Origin: JAKASX01 sp035534495
GTDB lineage: Bacteria; Acidobacteriota; Terriglobia; Acidiferrales; UBA7541
Assembly: GCA_035534495.1 (NCBI GenBank)
Contig: DATLRW010000107.1
Coordinates: 1 to 5,464, forward strand
Length of the DNA stretch: 5,464 bases
Direction: 5' to 3'
Shown here: positions 1 to 5,464 of the stretch, piece by piece
Numbering within the stretch: position 1 is the first letter of the stretch
Layout: each line of letters begins with the position of its first letter
Position numbers and translations under genes: made by a program
The notes under the pieces: generated by a model
What the model saw: only the letters and a program-made list of their open reading frames with translations
Databases searched by the model: none
What the model was told of the DNA's origin: nothing

Positions 1-249
<249 letters not shown>

Positions 250-255
250 ATAGAA

Positions 256-284
256 CTTATCTAGCGTGTCGCCACGCAGATAAG
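256..284 (-). other. Leader hairpin with GCGA tetraloop beside the 23S 5' end
   Basis: A near-perfect inverted repeat lies 6 nt upstream of the mature 23S start. CTTATCT (256-262) pairs with AGATAAG (278-284), and GCGTG (264-268) pairs with CACGC (273-277), with one unpaired base at 263. In the RNA (minus strand) the loop reads GCGA, which fits the stable GNRA tetraloop class. Such a 12-bp stem could be a processing signal or RNase III-type target, or could shield the 23S 5' end during maturation. The structure is seen in the sequence; the role is inferred. Two further, mutually exclusive stems sit just upstream: TGTGG/CCACA (287-291 with 298-302) and CCACAA/TTGTGG (298-303 with 322-327). Confidence 0.6.
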
Positions 285-350
285 CCTGTGGCCCATTCCA
301 CAAACGCCCTACTCGAGCTTCTTGTGGCTGTTATGCCTAACTCTTGCGAT

Positions 351-362
351 TGTCAAAGAACG
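351..362 (-). promoter_or_regulatory. boxA-like rRNA antitermination element
   Basis: On the minus strand 362-351 reads CGTTCTTTGACA, matching 9 of 12 positions of the E. coli rrn boxA (TGCTCTTTAACA). It lies about 100 nt upstream of the 23S 5' end, where 16S-23S spacers often carry a boxA. In known systems boxA RNA binds NusB-NusE and lets RNA polymerase pass terminators during rRNA transcription. Positions 356-351 also spell TTGACA, a perfect -35 hexamer. The only -10-like sequence at a 17-nt spacing is TAACAG (3 of 6 matches), so a second promoter here is possible but less likely than boxA. Confidence 0.6.
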
Positions 363-390
363 TGTCGCCCCGCGCCCGGCGGGGCCACAA

Positions 391-416
391 CAAAAAACCC
401 GGCTTCGAGCGCCGGG
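391..416 (-). terminator. Intrinsic terminator inside the 23S leader
   Basis: On the minus strand a 6-bp all-GC stem, CCCGGC (416-411) with GCCGGG (403-398), encloses a 7-nt loop and is followed at once by six T residues (397-392). This is a textbook rho-independent terminator and it points towards the 23S gene. The plus strand has no T tract after the stem, so it acts in one direction only. It lies downstream of the rRNA-type promoter at 543-570 and upstream of both boxA and the 23S gene. A second GC-rich hairpin follows it (about 367-386). It could attenuate 23S transcription or end a separate short RNA. Confidence 0.75.
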
Positions 417-537
417 TGAGTCCGCCGCACCATAAGGGGCGGACTAACGCGAGGCTCGATTTCTTTCTATCCTGTGTTCGTAGGAAACCTCAGCTCTGAT
501 TTCCTCGGATCAGCTGCCCGTTGGAGGGGCAGGGCAT
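391..537 (-). ncRNA. Candidate structured leader RNA, about 145 nt
   Basis: The span from the predicted start of the minus-strand promoter (about 537) to the terminator T tract (about 391) would make a compact RNA. Visible stems in the order transcribed are CTGCCC/GGGCAG (532-527 with 519-514), CTGAT/ATCAG or the alternative GGAAA/TTTCC (around 483-515), AGTCCGCC/GGCGGACT (445-438 with 426-419) and the terminator stem. The several stems, some mutually exclusive, look like a regulatory leader. No ribosome binding site with an open frame stands out. I do not recognise it as 6S, tmRNA, 5S or tRNA. It may simply be the leader of the 23S transcript. Confidence 0.35.
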
Positions 538-542
538 CGGTC

Positions 543-570
543 AGTATATCACCTCGTTTCGGTTCGTCAA
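543..570 (-). promoter_or_regulatory. sigma70-type promoter for the 23S transcript
   Basis: On the minus strand TTGACG (570-565) is separated by 16 nt from TATACT (548-543). Both hexamers match the sigma70 consensus at five of six positions. The sequence after the -10 box is GACCGA, a GC-containing discriminator of the kind seen at stringently controlled rRNA promoters. The predicted start is about 537-536, giving a leader of roughly 290 nt before the 23S 5' end. Upstream, 586-613 is strikingly AT-rich for this genome (AAATTTTAT core) and might act as an UP-type or bending element, although it starts some 15 bp above the -35 box. Confidence 0.68.
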
Positions 571-730
571 GTGGTTTACAGGATCTCCAAAACCATAAAT
601 TTTATCTGTACGAGCCGCGCCTTTTTGCGGTGATATCGGGCCGGAGAGGGGCGCCCTTTCGGCAACCGGCCGCGCCAGCCGGGACGCGGCCGAGGATCGA
701 AGCAGAGGGCATGCGAAGGCCATTCTGATA

Positions 731-736
731 TATAAT
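731..736 (+). promoter_or_regulatory. -10 box (TATAAT) for the small membrane protein gene
   Basis: A perfect TATAAT lies 64 bp upstream of the ATG at 801, in one of the few AT-rich patches here (725-750). No good -35 hexamer is found 16-18 bp upstream, so it may need an activator or be weak. It would transcribe away from the 23S promoter, so the two promoters are divergent and about 160 bp apart. A leader of about 58 nt is predicted. Confidence 0.45.
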
Positions 737-800
737 CCCCTGCCGAAAATAAATACGGGATCCGGAATGCAATCCTGAACCGGTCGCGAGGTGCTCGAGG

Positions 801-1064
801 ATGAACTCCCCACTGCAAATACTGGTTGTCCTGTTCTGCGTTTCCGTCGTGGTCTTTCTGCTCATGCTTTTTTACAAGTCGCATCTGGAACGCAAAGGAG
901 AAGAGGCGTTCCGCACGACACCCGAGCGGCTCAATGACCAGCAGAAAGCGTTGCTGAAAAAAGTGGACGGGATGTCGAAGCCGATGTGGATCGTGGGCAC
1001 GCTGATGGTGCTGTTGCTGCTGTCCTCGATCGGCTTGTGGATCTTCTTAGGCCTGGGACTGTAG
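801..1064 (+). CDS. Small two-helix membrane protein, function unknown
   Basis: This encodes 87 residues. Residues 4-25 form a strongly hydrophobic helix (LQILVVLFCVSVVVFLLML). Residues 26-61 are a charged, likely amphipathic linker (KSHLERKGEEAFR, then DQQKALLKKVDG). Residues 62-86 form a second hydrophobic helix ending almost at the C-terminus. The expected topology is a hairpin in the inner membrane with the basic/acidic linker on one side. The start is supported by GAGGTG at 788-793, 7 nt before the ATG, and by a TATAAT at 731-736. It stands alone: the 23S rRNA control region lies behind it and the next gene downstream converges on it. I do not recognise the family and see no catalytic motif. 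The hydrophobic-charged-hydrophobic pattern makes it a convincing gene rather than a chance open frame. Confidence 0.75.
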   Translation: MNSPLQILVVLFCVSVVVFLLMLFYKSHLERKGEEAFRTTPERLNDQQKALLKKVDGMSKPMWIVGTLMVLLLLSSIGLWIFLGLGL

Positions 1065-1210
1065 ATATAACGCGGCGGCGCGGCACGACGCGGACCCGCC
1101 GCACGGCCTTGGCAACGGCTCGGGCAACGCCCGCTGCGCAAGCCATTCTCCGCAACACCCCCTGATCCGTCATACGTCCGAGGGGCCACGGCGCCGCCAG
1201 GCCAGCCGGA
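1065..1210. other. Convergent intergenic gap with GC hairpins
   Basis: This 146-bp gap separates the end of the small membrane protein gene from the end of the convergent pseudogene. It contains GCGGCGG (1072-1078) paired with CCGCCGC (1096-1102), and a short CGGGC-AAC-GCCCG hairpin (1121-1133). Neither stem is followed by a T tract, so no canonical terminator can be called for either gene. Confidence 0.4.
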
Positions 1211-1755
1211 TTAGCGGCCGGCGGCGGGAAGGCCGGCGCGCTCAGGCGGAAGCCCCGGCGCATCGAGTGACGTGTGGTTGAAGACGATCTGCCAGGTGGC
1301 GCCGCTGCGCTCGAAGATGAGCGTCGTGTGGCCGCGAAAATCGTCCGGTTGTCCGTCGACCACTCCGCCAAATTCCCACCGATAGCAAGCCCAGGGACGT
1401 CGCCGTGGACCACTACGAACGTATTCCGGCGAATGATCTGCGCCGATTGCACGCGCTTGCGTTGCGCCTGATAGTCCGCCCGATAGTTTTTCCATCCTTG
1501 AATCACCGGCTGGTCGAGACCGCTGACAACGGCAACATTGTCGGCATAGTAGCGGTGCAGCAGCGATACATCGCCGATCTGCCAGGCGGCCAGCATGTGC
1601 GAGATGAGGCTGTTGATCTGCTGCGCCGGCGTGAGCGCGAAAAGCGGCGCGGACGGGCCGGGCGCCGGCGCCTGGCGCGCTCACTGCGGTCCCGCGGCCC
1701 ACACGCTGGCAGGAACCAGCAGCAGGCAATAGAGTGCAATGCGGCGGCAATTCAT
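1211..1755 (-). pseudogene. Exported SnoaL/DUF4440-like protein, disrupted
   Basis: Translation would start at the ATG at 1755, six nt after GAGGAG (1767-1762), and gives a clear signal peptide: MNCRR, then IALYCLLLVPASVWA, then AGPQ. Codon 25 is TGA (1683-1681). The same frame continues past it with the start of a SnoaL/DUF4440-type (NTF2-like) domain: TPAQQINSLISHMLAAWQIGD, then YYADNVAVVSG. Near 1389-1400 the homology jumps to the -1 frame and goes on as YRWEFGGVVDGQPDDFRGHT, TLIFERSGATWQIVFNHTS, ending at TAA 1211-1213. Joined, this would be a protein of about 180 residues, normal for an exported member of the family. Members are small cone-shaped folds that act as enzymes or ligand binders; no substrate can be inferred. 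A stop and a frameshift together argue for a pseudogene. Two sequencing errors are the main alternative; stop readthrough plus programmed frameshifting is unlikely, since no slippery heptamer is evident. Confidence 0.75.
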
Positions 1756-2187
1756 GGCGTGCTCCTCGTCGAACGGTTCGGGCTGAAGCGGTTGCGGAAG
1801 GGAATGAAAGCAGCCGCCAGTCCAAGCTAGCACGAACCGGACGGCGGCCACGCGGCCAGATGCAAGGCCGGTTTCGCGAGGATCAACAGCGGCGACGACC
1901 GGCTTGCTTTCCCTCTCCCTTTCGCCGTAGGGGCTCGGGCGGGAAAAAGGTTCTTTTCGCCGGCCGCCGGTTCGCTCACACTATCCTTTGGAAAAAATCA
2001 CAGTTTGGGGAAAATCACGAGCACGGAATCGCACCGGACCCGCGCATCCCGAAGATTTCCCGAAAGGCCGCCGCCTTCCCCGGGCTCCAAACCCGACGGC
2101 CAACGGCGGGATCGCTTCCCGGCGCGGAAATGAACCGACCCTCAAGGCCCACGGTGATCGCTGCGTGGCCCATTCCAAGGAGGAGGC
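1756..2187. other. Non-coding region between pseudogene and mscS-type gene
   Basis: This 432-bp stretch separates two divergent genes. I find no credible gene in it: the open frames present have arginine- and proline-rich compositions typical of GC-rich noncoding DNA and lack ribosome binding sites. It contains the ribosome binding site of the pseudogene (1762-1767, minus), a pyrimidine-rich run (about 1907-1924), an AT-rich patch at 1981-2017 that includes the tandem 17-bp repeat, and the very strong AAGGAGGAGG (2177-2186) of the channel gene. TATCCT at 1982-1987 is a possible -10 box but lacks a matching -35. Confidence 0.5.
1987..2020 (+). repeat. Tandem 17-bp direct repeat upstream of the channel gene
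   Basis: Two adjacent copies, TTTGGAAAAAATCACAG (1987-2003) and TTTGGGGAAAATCACGA (2004-2020), agree at 13 of 17 positions, sharing TTTGG and AAAATCAC. They lie about 170 bp upstream of the ATG at 2188 and in the most AT-rich part of the gap. Tandem half-sites like these can be operator sites for a regulator, but nothing here identifies one; a chance or relic duplication is equally possible. Confidence 0.4.
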
Positions 2188-3294
2188 ATGCTGCAAGACA
2201 TATTGGGAGTGCTGATCCCCTGGCTGATATCGGCGGGGATTCTAACCGGCGTGGTGCTGGCGGTTCTGTTCGGCCACTGGCTGCTCTACCGGCTGCTCGA
2301 TGATCTCGCCTCGCACACGCCGAGCACGCTGGACGATTCGTTTGTCCGCCATAGCCGCCGGCCGGCGAAGCTGATCCTGCCGCTGCTGGCTGTGGTGGCT
2401 ACGCTGCCGGCGCTGCCCCTGCCGCACACGGTAACCGGCCCGGCGCGCCACATCGCCGGCCTGGGGCTGATTGCCTCGGCCGCGTGGCTTCTGATCGCCC
2501 TGCTGAGCGTCGTCGACGACGCCGTGGCGCTCAAGTTCCCGGTGGACGTCAAAGACAATTTATCGGCGCGGCGCGTGCAAACGCAGGTGCGCGTGCTGCA
2601 ACGGATCGTCGTGGTGGTGGTCGCCATCGTCACCACGTCGATCATGCTGATGACATTTCCGTCGATTCGCCAGCTCGGCACCAGCCTGCTCGCATCGGCC
2701 GGCCTGGCCGGGCTGATCGTCGGGCTGGCGGCGCGGTCCACGCTGCAAAATCTGCTGGCGGGCGTGCAGGTGGCGCTGACCGAACCGATCCGGATCGACG
2801 ACGTGGTCATCGTCGAAGGGGAATGGGGCCGGATCGAGGAGATCCGGACGAGCTACGTGGTGGTGAAGATCTGGGACTTGCGACGCCTGGTGGTGCCGAT
2901 CTCCTACTTCATCGAGAAACCCTTCCAGAACTGGACGCGAACGACGGCCGCTCTGATGGGAACGGTATTCCTCTACGTCGATTACACCGTGCCGGTCGAG
3001 GCCGTGCGGCAGGAGCTGTGTCGCATTCTCGAAGAGTCGCGGGACAAGTGGGATGGGCAGGTCTGCGTGCTGCAGGTGACCGATTCGAAAGAGCAGACGC
3101 TCGAGCTGCGCGCCCTCATGAGCGCGGCCGATTCCGGCACGGCATGGGATTTGCGGTGCCAGGTACGGGAGCGGCTGGTCGAGTTTCTCCAGAAGAATTA
3201 TCCACAGTGCCTGCCGCGGATGCGGGCGGAAATCCGCGAGCCGGCCGGGCCGGCATCGCTCGCGCCCGGCCGCGCGGCGCAGGCGGCGAGTTGA
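2188..3294 (+). CDS. MscS-family mechanosensitive ion channel
   Basis: This encodes 368 residues. Family members form homoheptameric inner-membrane channels that open under membrane tension and release solutes after osmotic downshock. Hydrophobic helices lie at about 9-36, 61-80, 87-110 and 137-157. The pore helix follows at about 164-196 and is rich in Gly and Ala; VGLAARSTLQNLLAG lines up with VGLALQGSLSNLAAG of E. coli MscS. The kink glycine (G113 in E. coli) is Ser184 here, while the glycine matching G121 is kept. The beta domain runs from about 197 to 250 (EPIRIDDVV, GEWGRIEEI, then VVPISYF and EKPFQNWTR), followed by the alpha/beta domain to about 350 and an Ala/Pro-rich tail. Five predicted helices make it longer at the N-terminus than E. 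coli MscS (286 residues, three helices). The start is fixed by AAGGAGGAGG at 2177-2186, the strongest ribosome binding site in the window. It leads a probable three-gene operon. I withhold mscS as a symbol because the family has many paralogues. Confidence 0.95.
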   Translation: MLQDILGVLIPWLISAGILTGVVLAVLFGHWLLYRLLDDLASHTPSTLDDSFVRHSRRPAKLILPLLAVVATLPALPLPHTVTGPARHIAGLGLIASAAWLLIALLSVVDDAVALKFPVDVKDNLSARRVQTQVRVLQRIVVVVVAIVTTSIMLMTFPSIRQLGTSLLASAGLAGLIVGLAARSTLQNLLAGVQVALTEPIRIDDVVIVEGEWGRIEEIRTSYVVVKIWDLRRLVVPISYFIEKPFQNWTRTTAALMGTVFLYVDYTVPVEAVRQELCRILEESRDKWDGQVCVLQVTDSKEQTLELRALMSAADSGTAWDLRCQVRERLVEFLQKNYPQCLPRMRAEIREPAGPASLAPGRAAQAAS

Positions 3295-3343
3295 GCGTGG
3301 AACGGAGAACGTCGGAGCGGACCGGCAGGGGCGAGGCGCCGTC

Positions 3344-4249
3344 GTGGCGATGATCGAGTTGGGCGCCGGAATGACCGGCGCGACCGTGGCCGTCGTGGCG
3401 GCCGAATATGCGCGGACGCGGCGGCACAAGTTCGCCGCCTACGGCTGGGCGGGCCTCGTGATCCTGGCCGTCGCCGAATGGCTGATGTTTTGCGGGGTCA
3501 GGCCGGTCACGACCTACTTCACGCCGATCGCATGGACAGGCTATATCCTGGCGGTGGACGCCGCGGTGCGGGCAGTGCGCGGGCGCTCGAGGCTTTCGAG
3601 CGAGCCACTGCGTTTTGCCGGGCTTGTGTTTCTTTCCATCCCCTTATGGCTGATTTTCGAGATCTACAATCTGCGCCTTGAAAACTGGACCTACGTGGGC
3701 GTGCCGAAGGCATGGGCGGCCGCACTTCTCGGCTATGCCTGGTCGTTCGCGACGATCTGGCCGGGAATTTTTGAAACCGCCGATCTGGTGGAGGCGTTCG
3801 GGTGGTTCCGGCCGGCGCGGCCGATCGAGCTTTCCCGCCGCGCCGAGCAGGTCCTGGCTGCCACCGGCGCGGCGATGCTGATCCTACCGGTCGCGCTGCC
3901 CCGACATGTCGGGTCCTACCTTTTCGGGCCGGTCTGGCTGGGGTTCGCGCTGCTGCTCGATCCGATCAACCGCTCGAAGGGATGGCCGTCGATCCTGGGG
4001 GATTTGCGGAAGGGACGCACGGGACGGCTCTACGCGCTGCTGATTTCGGGATGGGTATGCGGGTGCCTGTGGGAATTCTGGAATTACTGGGCCGCGGCGA
4101 AGTGGCACTACATCTTTCCGATGTTTCAGAGGTGGAAAATCTTCGAAATGCCGGCCCCGGGATTTCTGGGCTTTCTGCCCTTCGCTGTGGAATGCTTCAC
4201 GATGTACACGTTCGCGGCGGGGATGTTGAAGTGGCGCGGAGAACAATGA
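3344..4249 (+). CDS. Polytopic membrane protein with an internal repeat, function unknown
   Basis: The protein has 301 residues from the GTG at 3344 (GAGG at 3333-3336, 7 nt away); the ATG at 3350 is the alternative start and changes only two residues. About eight hydrophobic segments are visible (near 10-21, 33-50, 58-76, 90-109, 122-142, 168-186, 191-206, 229-248, with another at 272-292), so it is an integral membrane protein. Two halves match each other. Tyr58, Trp64, Gly66, Tyr67, Leu69 and Asp72 correspond to Tyr192, Trp198, Gly200, Phe201, Leu203 and Asp206. Glu106-x2-Asn109 corresponds to Glu244-x2-Asn247, and Trp115-x-Tyr117 to Trp254-x-Tyr256. Pro140-x3-Glu144 corresponds to Pro279-x3-Glu283. 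Paired acidic and aromatic residues within helices suggest a shared functional core. The pattern loosely recalls the tandem domains of membrane lycopene cyclases (an acidic residue, then an aromatic stretch, then Pro-x-Glu-Glu), but the spacing differs and I do not assign that function. It follows the channel gene by 49 bp and overlaps the TPR gene by 4 bp. Confidence 0.87.
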   Translation: MAMIELGAGMTGATVAVVAAEYARTRRHKFAAYGWAGLVILAVAEWLMFCGVRPVTTYFTPIAWTGYILAVDAAVRAVRGRSRLSSEPLRFAGLVFLSIPLWLIFEIYNLRLENWTYVGVPKAWAAALLGYAWSFATIWPGIFETADLVEAFGWFRPARPIELSRRAEQVLAATGAAMLILPVALPRHVGSYLFGPVWLGFALLLDPINRSKGWPSILGDLRKGRTGRLYALLISGWVCGCLWEFWNYWAAAKWHYIFPMFQRWKIFEMPAPGFLGFLPFAVECFTMYTFAAGMLKWRGEQ

Positions 4250-5265
4250 GCGTAAACGAATGCGGGCGCGGGGCCGCCGGCCGGGAACGATTTTTCGGCT
4301 GGGCGAGGCCCGCTCTCGCGGCATTGGCAATAATCGCTGCGCTATCCACCAGCGCCAGGGCGGCCCGCCGGCCGAAACAGAACGAGGCGAGCCCCGCGCC
4401 GCAGGAAATTAGCGTGCCCCCGGCCGCCGAGCGGGCGATGGCGCAGATCTACGCGGGCGATCCGGGCGCGGCACTGGCCGCCGCGCGGCAGATGGAGAAG
4501 AAGCGGCCGGATGACCCGCTCGGTTATCTGATCGAAGCCGAAGCGCGCTGGTGGGGGTTTTACTGCGAGCAGAGCGAATTGGCGTACGGGATGGTCGATT
4601 TCTGGAAATTGTCCCCGGGCGCCGACGGGCAGCCGTACCTGGCGGCGACAGGGCGTGCGGTGGGGCTCGGCGAGCAGGAACTCCAAAAAGGAGAAACGGC
4701 GCGGGCGCACCTCTGGACCGGGATGGGATACGCGCTGGAGGCCCGCATGTATGCGGTGCAAGGCGTCAAGATGGCGACAGCGCGGGCCGGGGTGAAGGCG
4801 CGCGAACATCTGCTGCGAGCGCTCGAGCTCGATCCCGCGCTCGCCGACGCCAACTCGGGCCTGGGACTCTACAACTACTACGTATCCACGCTTTCGCCCA
4901 TCGTGAAGGTGCTGCGGATTTTCCTCGGCATCCCCGGCGGGAGCAAGCAGCAGGGCGTCGAACAACTGCGCACGGCGATGGCGCAGGGCCGGCTAACGTC
5001 CATCGAAGCGCGCTTTTACCTGGCAAAAAATCTTCGCACCTACGATCACGACTACGCCGAAGCGCTCCGCGTGGCCGAGCCGCTGGCGCGCCAGTATCCC
5101 CATAACCCGATTTTTCTGCTGCTGGTCGGCAATCTGGAATTGGAACTCGGACGAAGAGAACAGGCCGAGGCCGTCCTGGCGCGAATCGAGCAGTTGAAAA
5201 TTCCCGATGCGGCGTGCCGGGAGAAATCGCGGCAAATGGCGAAGGACCTGCTGGGGGCAAAGTGA
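4246..5265 (+). CDS. Exported tetratricopeptide-repeat (TPR) protein
   Basis: This encodes 339 residues. The ATG at 4246 overlaps the TGA of the preceding gene (ATGA), with GGAG at 4238-4241; this is typical translational coupling. The open frame extends back to 3802, but that part lies inside the upstream gene and lacks a start signal. Residues 1-21 are a long basic leader, and a hydrophobic stretch (about 19-36, PALAALAIIAALSTSARA) ends in a plausible signal peptidase site near ARA-A (37-40). Helical repeat units follow: about 61-96 (AERAMAQIYAGDPGAALAAA...), 152-200 (with REHLLRALELDPALADANSG, the clearest TPR), 201-246, 252-286 (FYLAKNLR...YAEALRVAEPLARQYPHNP) and 287-316. TPR arrays act as scaffolds for protein-protein contacts. 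An unusual segment, YNYYVSTLSPIVKVLRIFLGIPGG (209-232, hydrophobic and glycine-ended), interrupts the array. A periplasmic or membrane-anchored adaptor working with the two upstream membrane proteins is a reasonable inference. No partner or reaction can be named. Confidence 0.88.
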   Translation: MSVNECGRGAAGRERFFGWARPALAALAIIAALSTSARAARRPKQNEASPAPQEISVPPAAERAMAQIYAGDPGAALAAARQMEKKRPDDPLGYLIEAEARWWGFYCEQSELAYGMVDFWKLSPGADGQPYLAATGRAVGLGEQELQKGETARAHLWTGMGYALEARMYAVQGVKMATARAGVKAREHLLRALELDPALADANSGLGLYNYYVSTLSPIVKVLRIFLGIPGGSKQQGVEQLRTAMAQGRLTSIEARFYLAKNLRTYDHDYAEALRVAEPLARQYPHNPIFLLLVGNLELELGRREQAEAVLARIEQLKIPDAACREKSRQMAKDLLGAK

Positions 5266-5464
5266 GGAGACCGGGTATTCCATGCCGGAAATATCCGTAA
5301 GAAGTTCTGCTCCGGGCCGAGGCCGCCTTTACCGTGCCGAAGGTCTGCCAGGCTCTCGAAGAGCGGAGGCGACGGGTCGGACAGGCCCGCTACCGCCGTC
5401 TGCGGCCGGCTGAAAGCAATTGGGCGCGGCGGTTGTTCGGACCCATGCTACGTCGTATCGAATC
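5266..5464. other. Region after the operon, no supported gene
   Basis: I see no convincing gene or terminator in these 199 bases. There is a GCTCT-CGA-AGAGC hairpin (5352-5364) without a T tract. An ATG at 5282 opens 43 codons rich in Arg, Gly and Ser, with AGGAG 12-16 nt upstream; this looks like chance. The +3 frame is open from 5301 to the window end, with GTG at 5334 as the only plausible start and no ribosome binding site. It could be the edge of a gene that continues beyond the window. Confidence 0.4.

Noticed and set aside
285..400. Possible tRNA in the 23S upstream spacer
   Set aside because: No T-loop GGTTCGA block, no cloverleaf-compatible arms and no acceptor stem could be found on the minus strand.
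541..884. Several overlapping minus-strand open frames
   Set aside because: They overlap the rRNA-type promoter and the small membrane protein gene, lack ribosome binding sites, and have low-complexity or Arg/Pro/Ser-rich translations typical of GC-rich shadow frames.
2242..3429. Long open frames on the opposite strand and alternate frame of the channel gene
   Set aside because: The channel frame shows unmistakable MscS pore and beta-domain motifs; the others have no domain pattern and are His/Arg/Ala-rich shadows.
3802..4245. Upstream extension of the TPR gene by 148 codons
   Set aside because: It overlaps the convincing membrane protein gene in another frame, and the ATG at 4246 has an ATGA overlap, a ribosome binding site and a following signal peptide.
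5301..5464. Open plus frame running off the window end (Arg-rich, with WARRLFGPM near its end)
   Set aside because: Only 54 codons are visible, there is no ribosome binding site or ATG, and open frames of this length are common at this GC content; it cannot be called without the next bases.

Overview
The window is GC-rich bacterial chromosomal DNA. It begins inside a 23S rRNA gene read on the minus strand, and the remaining 5.2 kb holds four intact protein genes and one broken one. The 23S 5' sequence and the gene content would suit a free-living Gram-negative-type soil or sediment bacterium. Acidobacteriota is my best guess, on the feel of the rRNA 5' end and the TPR protein; this is inference and no database was consulted. 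Two proteins, one of them broken, have N-terminal export signals.

Region 1 (1-800) is the 5' end of 23S rRNA and its control region, all on the minus strand. Reading towards the rRNA, there is a good sigma70-type promoter (TTGACG, 16 nt, TATACT), a structured leader, an intrinsic terminator, a boxA-like antitermination element, a hairpin capped by a GCGA tetraloop, and then the mature 23S 5' end. No 16S rRNA or tRNA lies upstream anywhere in the window. The 23S gene therefore appears unlinked from 16S and driven by its own, possibly attenuated, promoter.

Region 2 (720-1210) carries a divergent gene for an 87-residue protein with two membrane segments, preceded by a perfect TATAAT and a good ribosome binding site. 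Region 3 (1211-1755, minus) is a decayed gene for an exported SnoaL/DUF4440-like protein. Its signal peptide and domain are still readable, but an in-frame TGA and a -1 frameshift interrupt it. Region 4 (1756-2187) is non-coding and includes a tandem 17-bp repeat.

Region 5 (2188-5265) is a probable three-gene plus-strand operon: an MscS-family mechanosensitive channel, a 301-residue polytopic membrane protein of unknown function, and an exported TPR protein whose ATG overlaps the preceding TGA. The membrane protein is built from two diverged copies of one unit that share in-register Asp, Glu, Asn, Trp and Pro-x3-Glu positions. A shared envelope role for the three genes is plausible but unproven. 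The last 199 bases hold no convincing gene.
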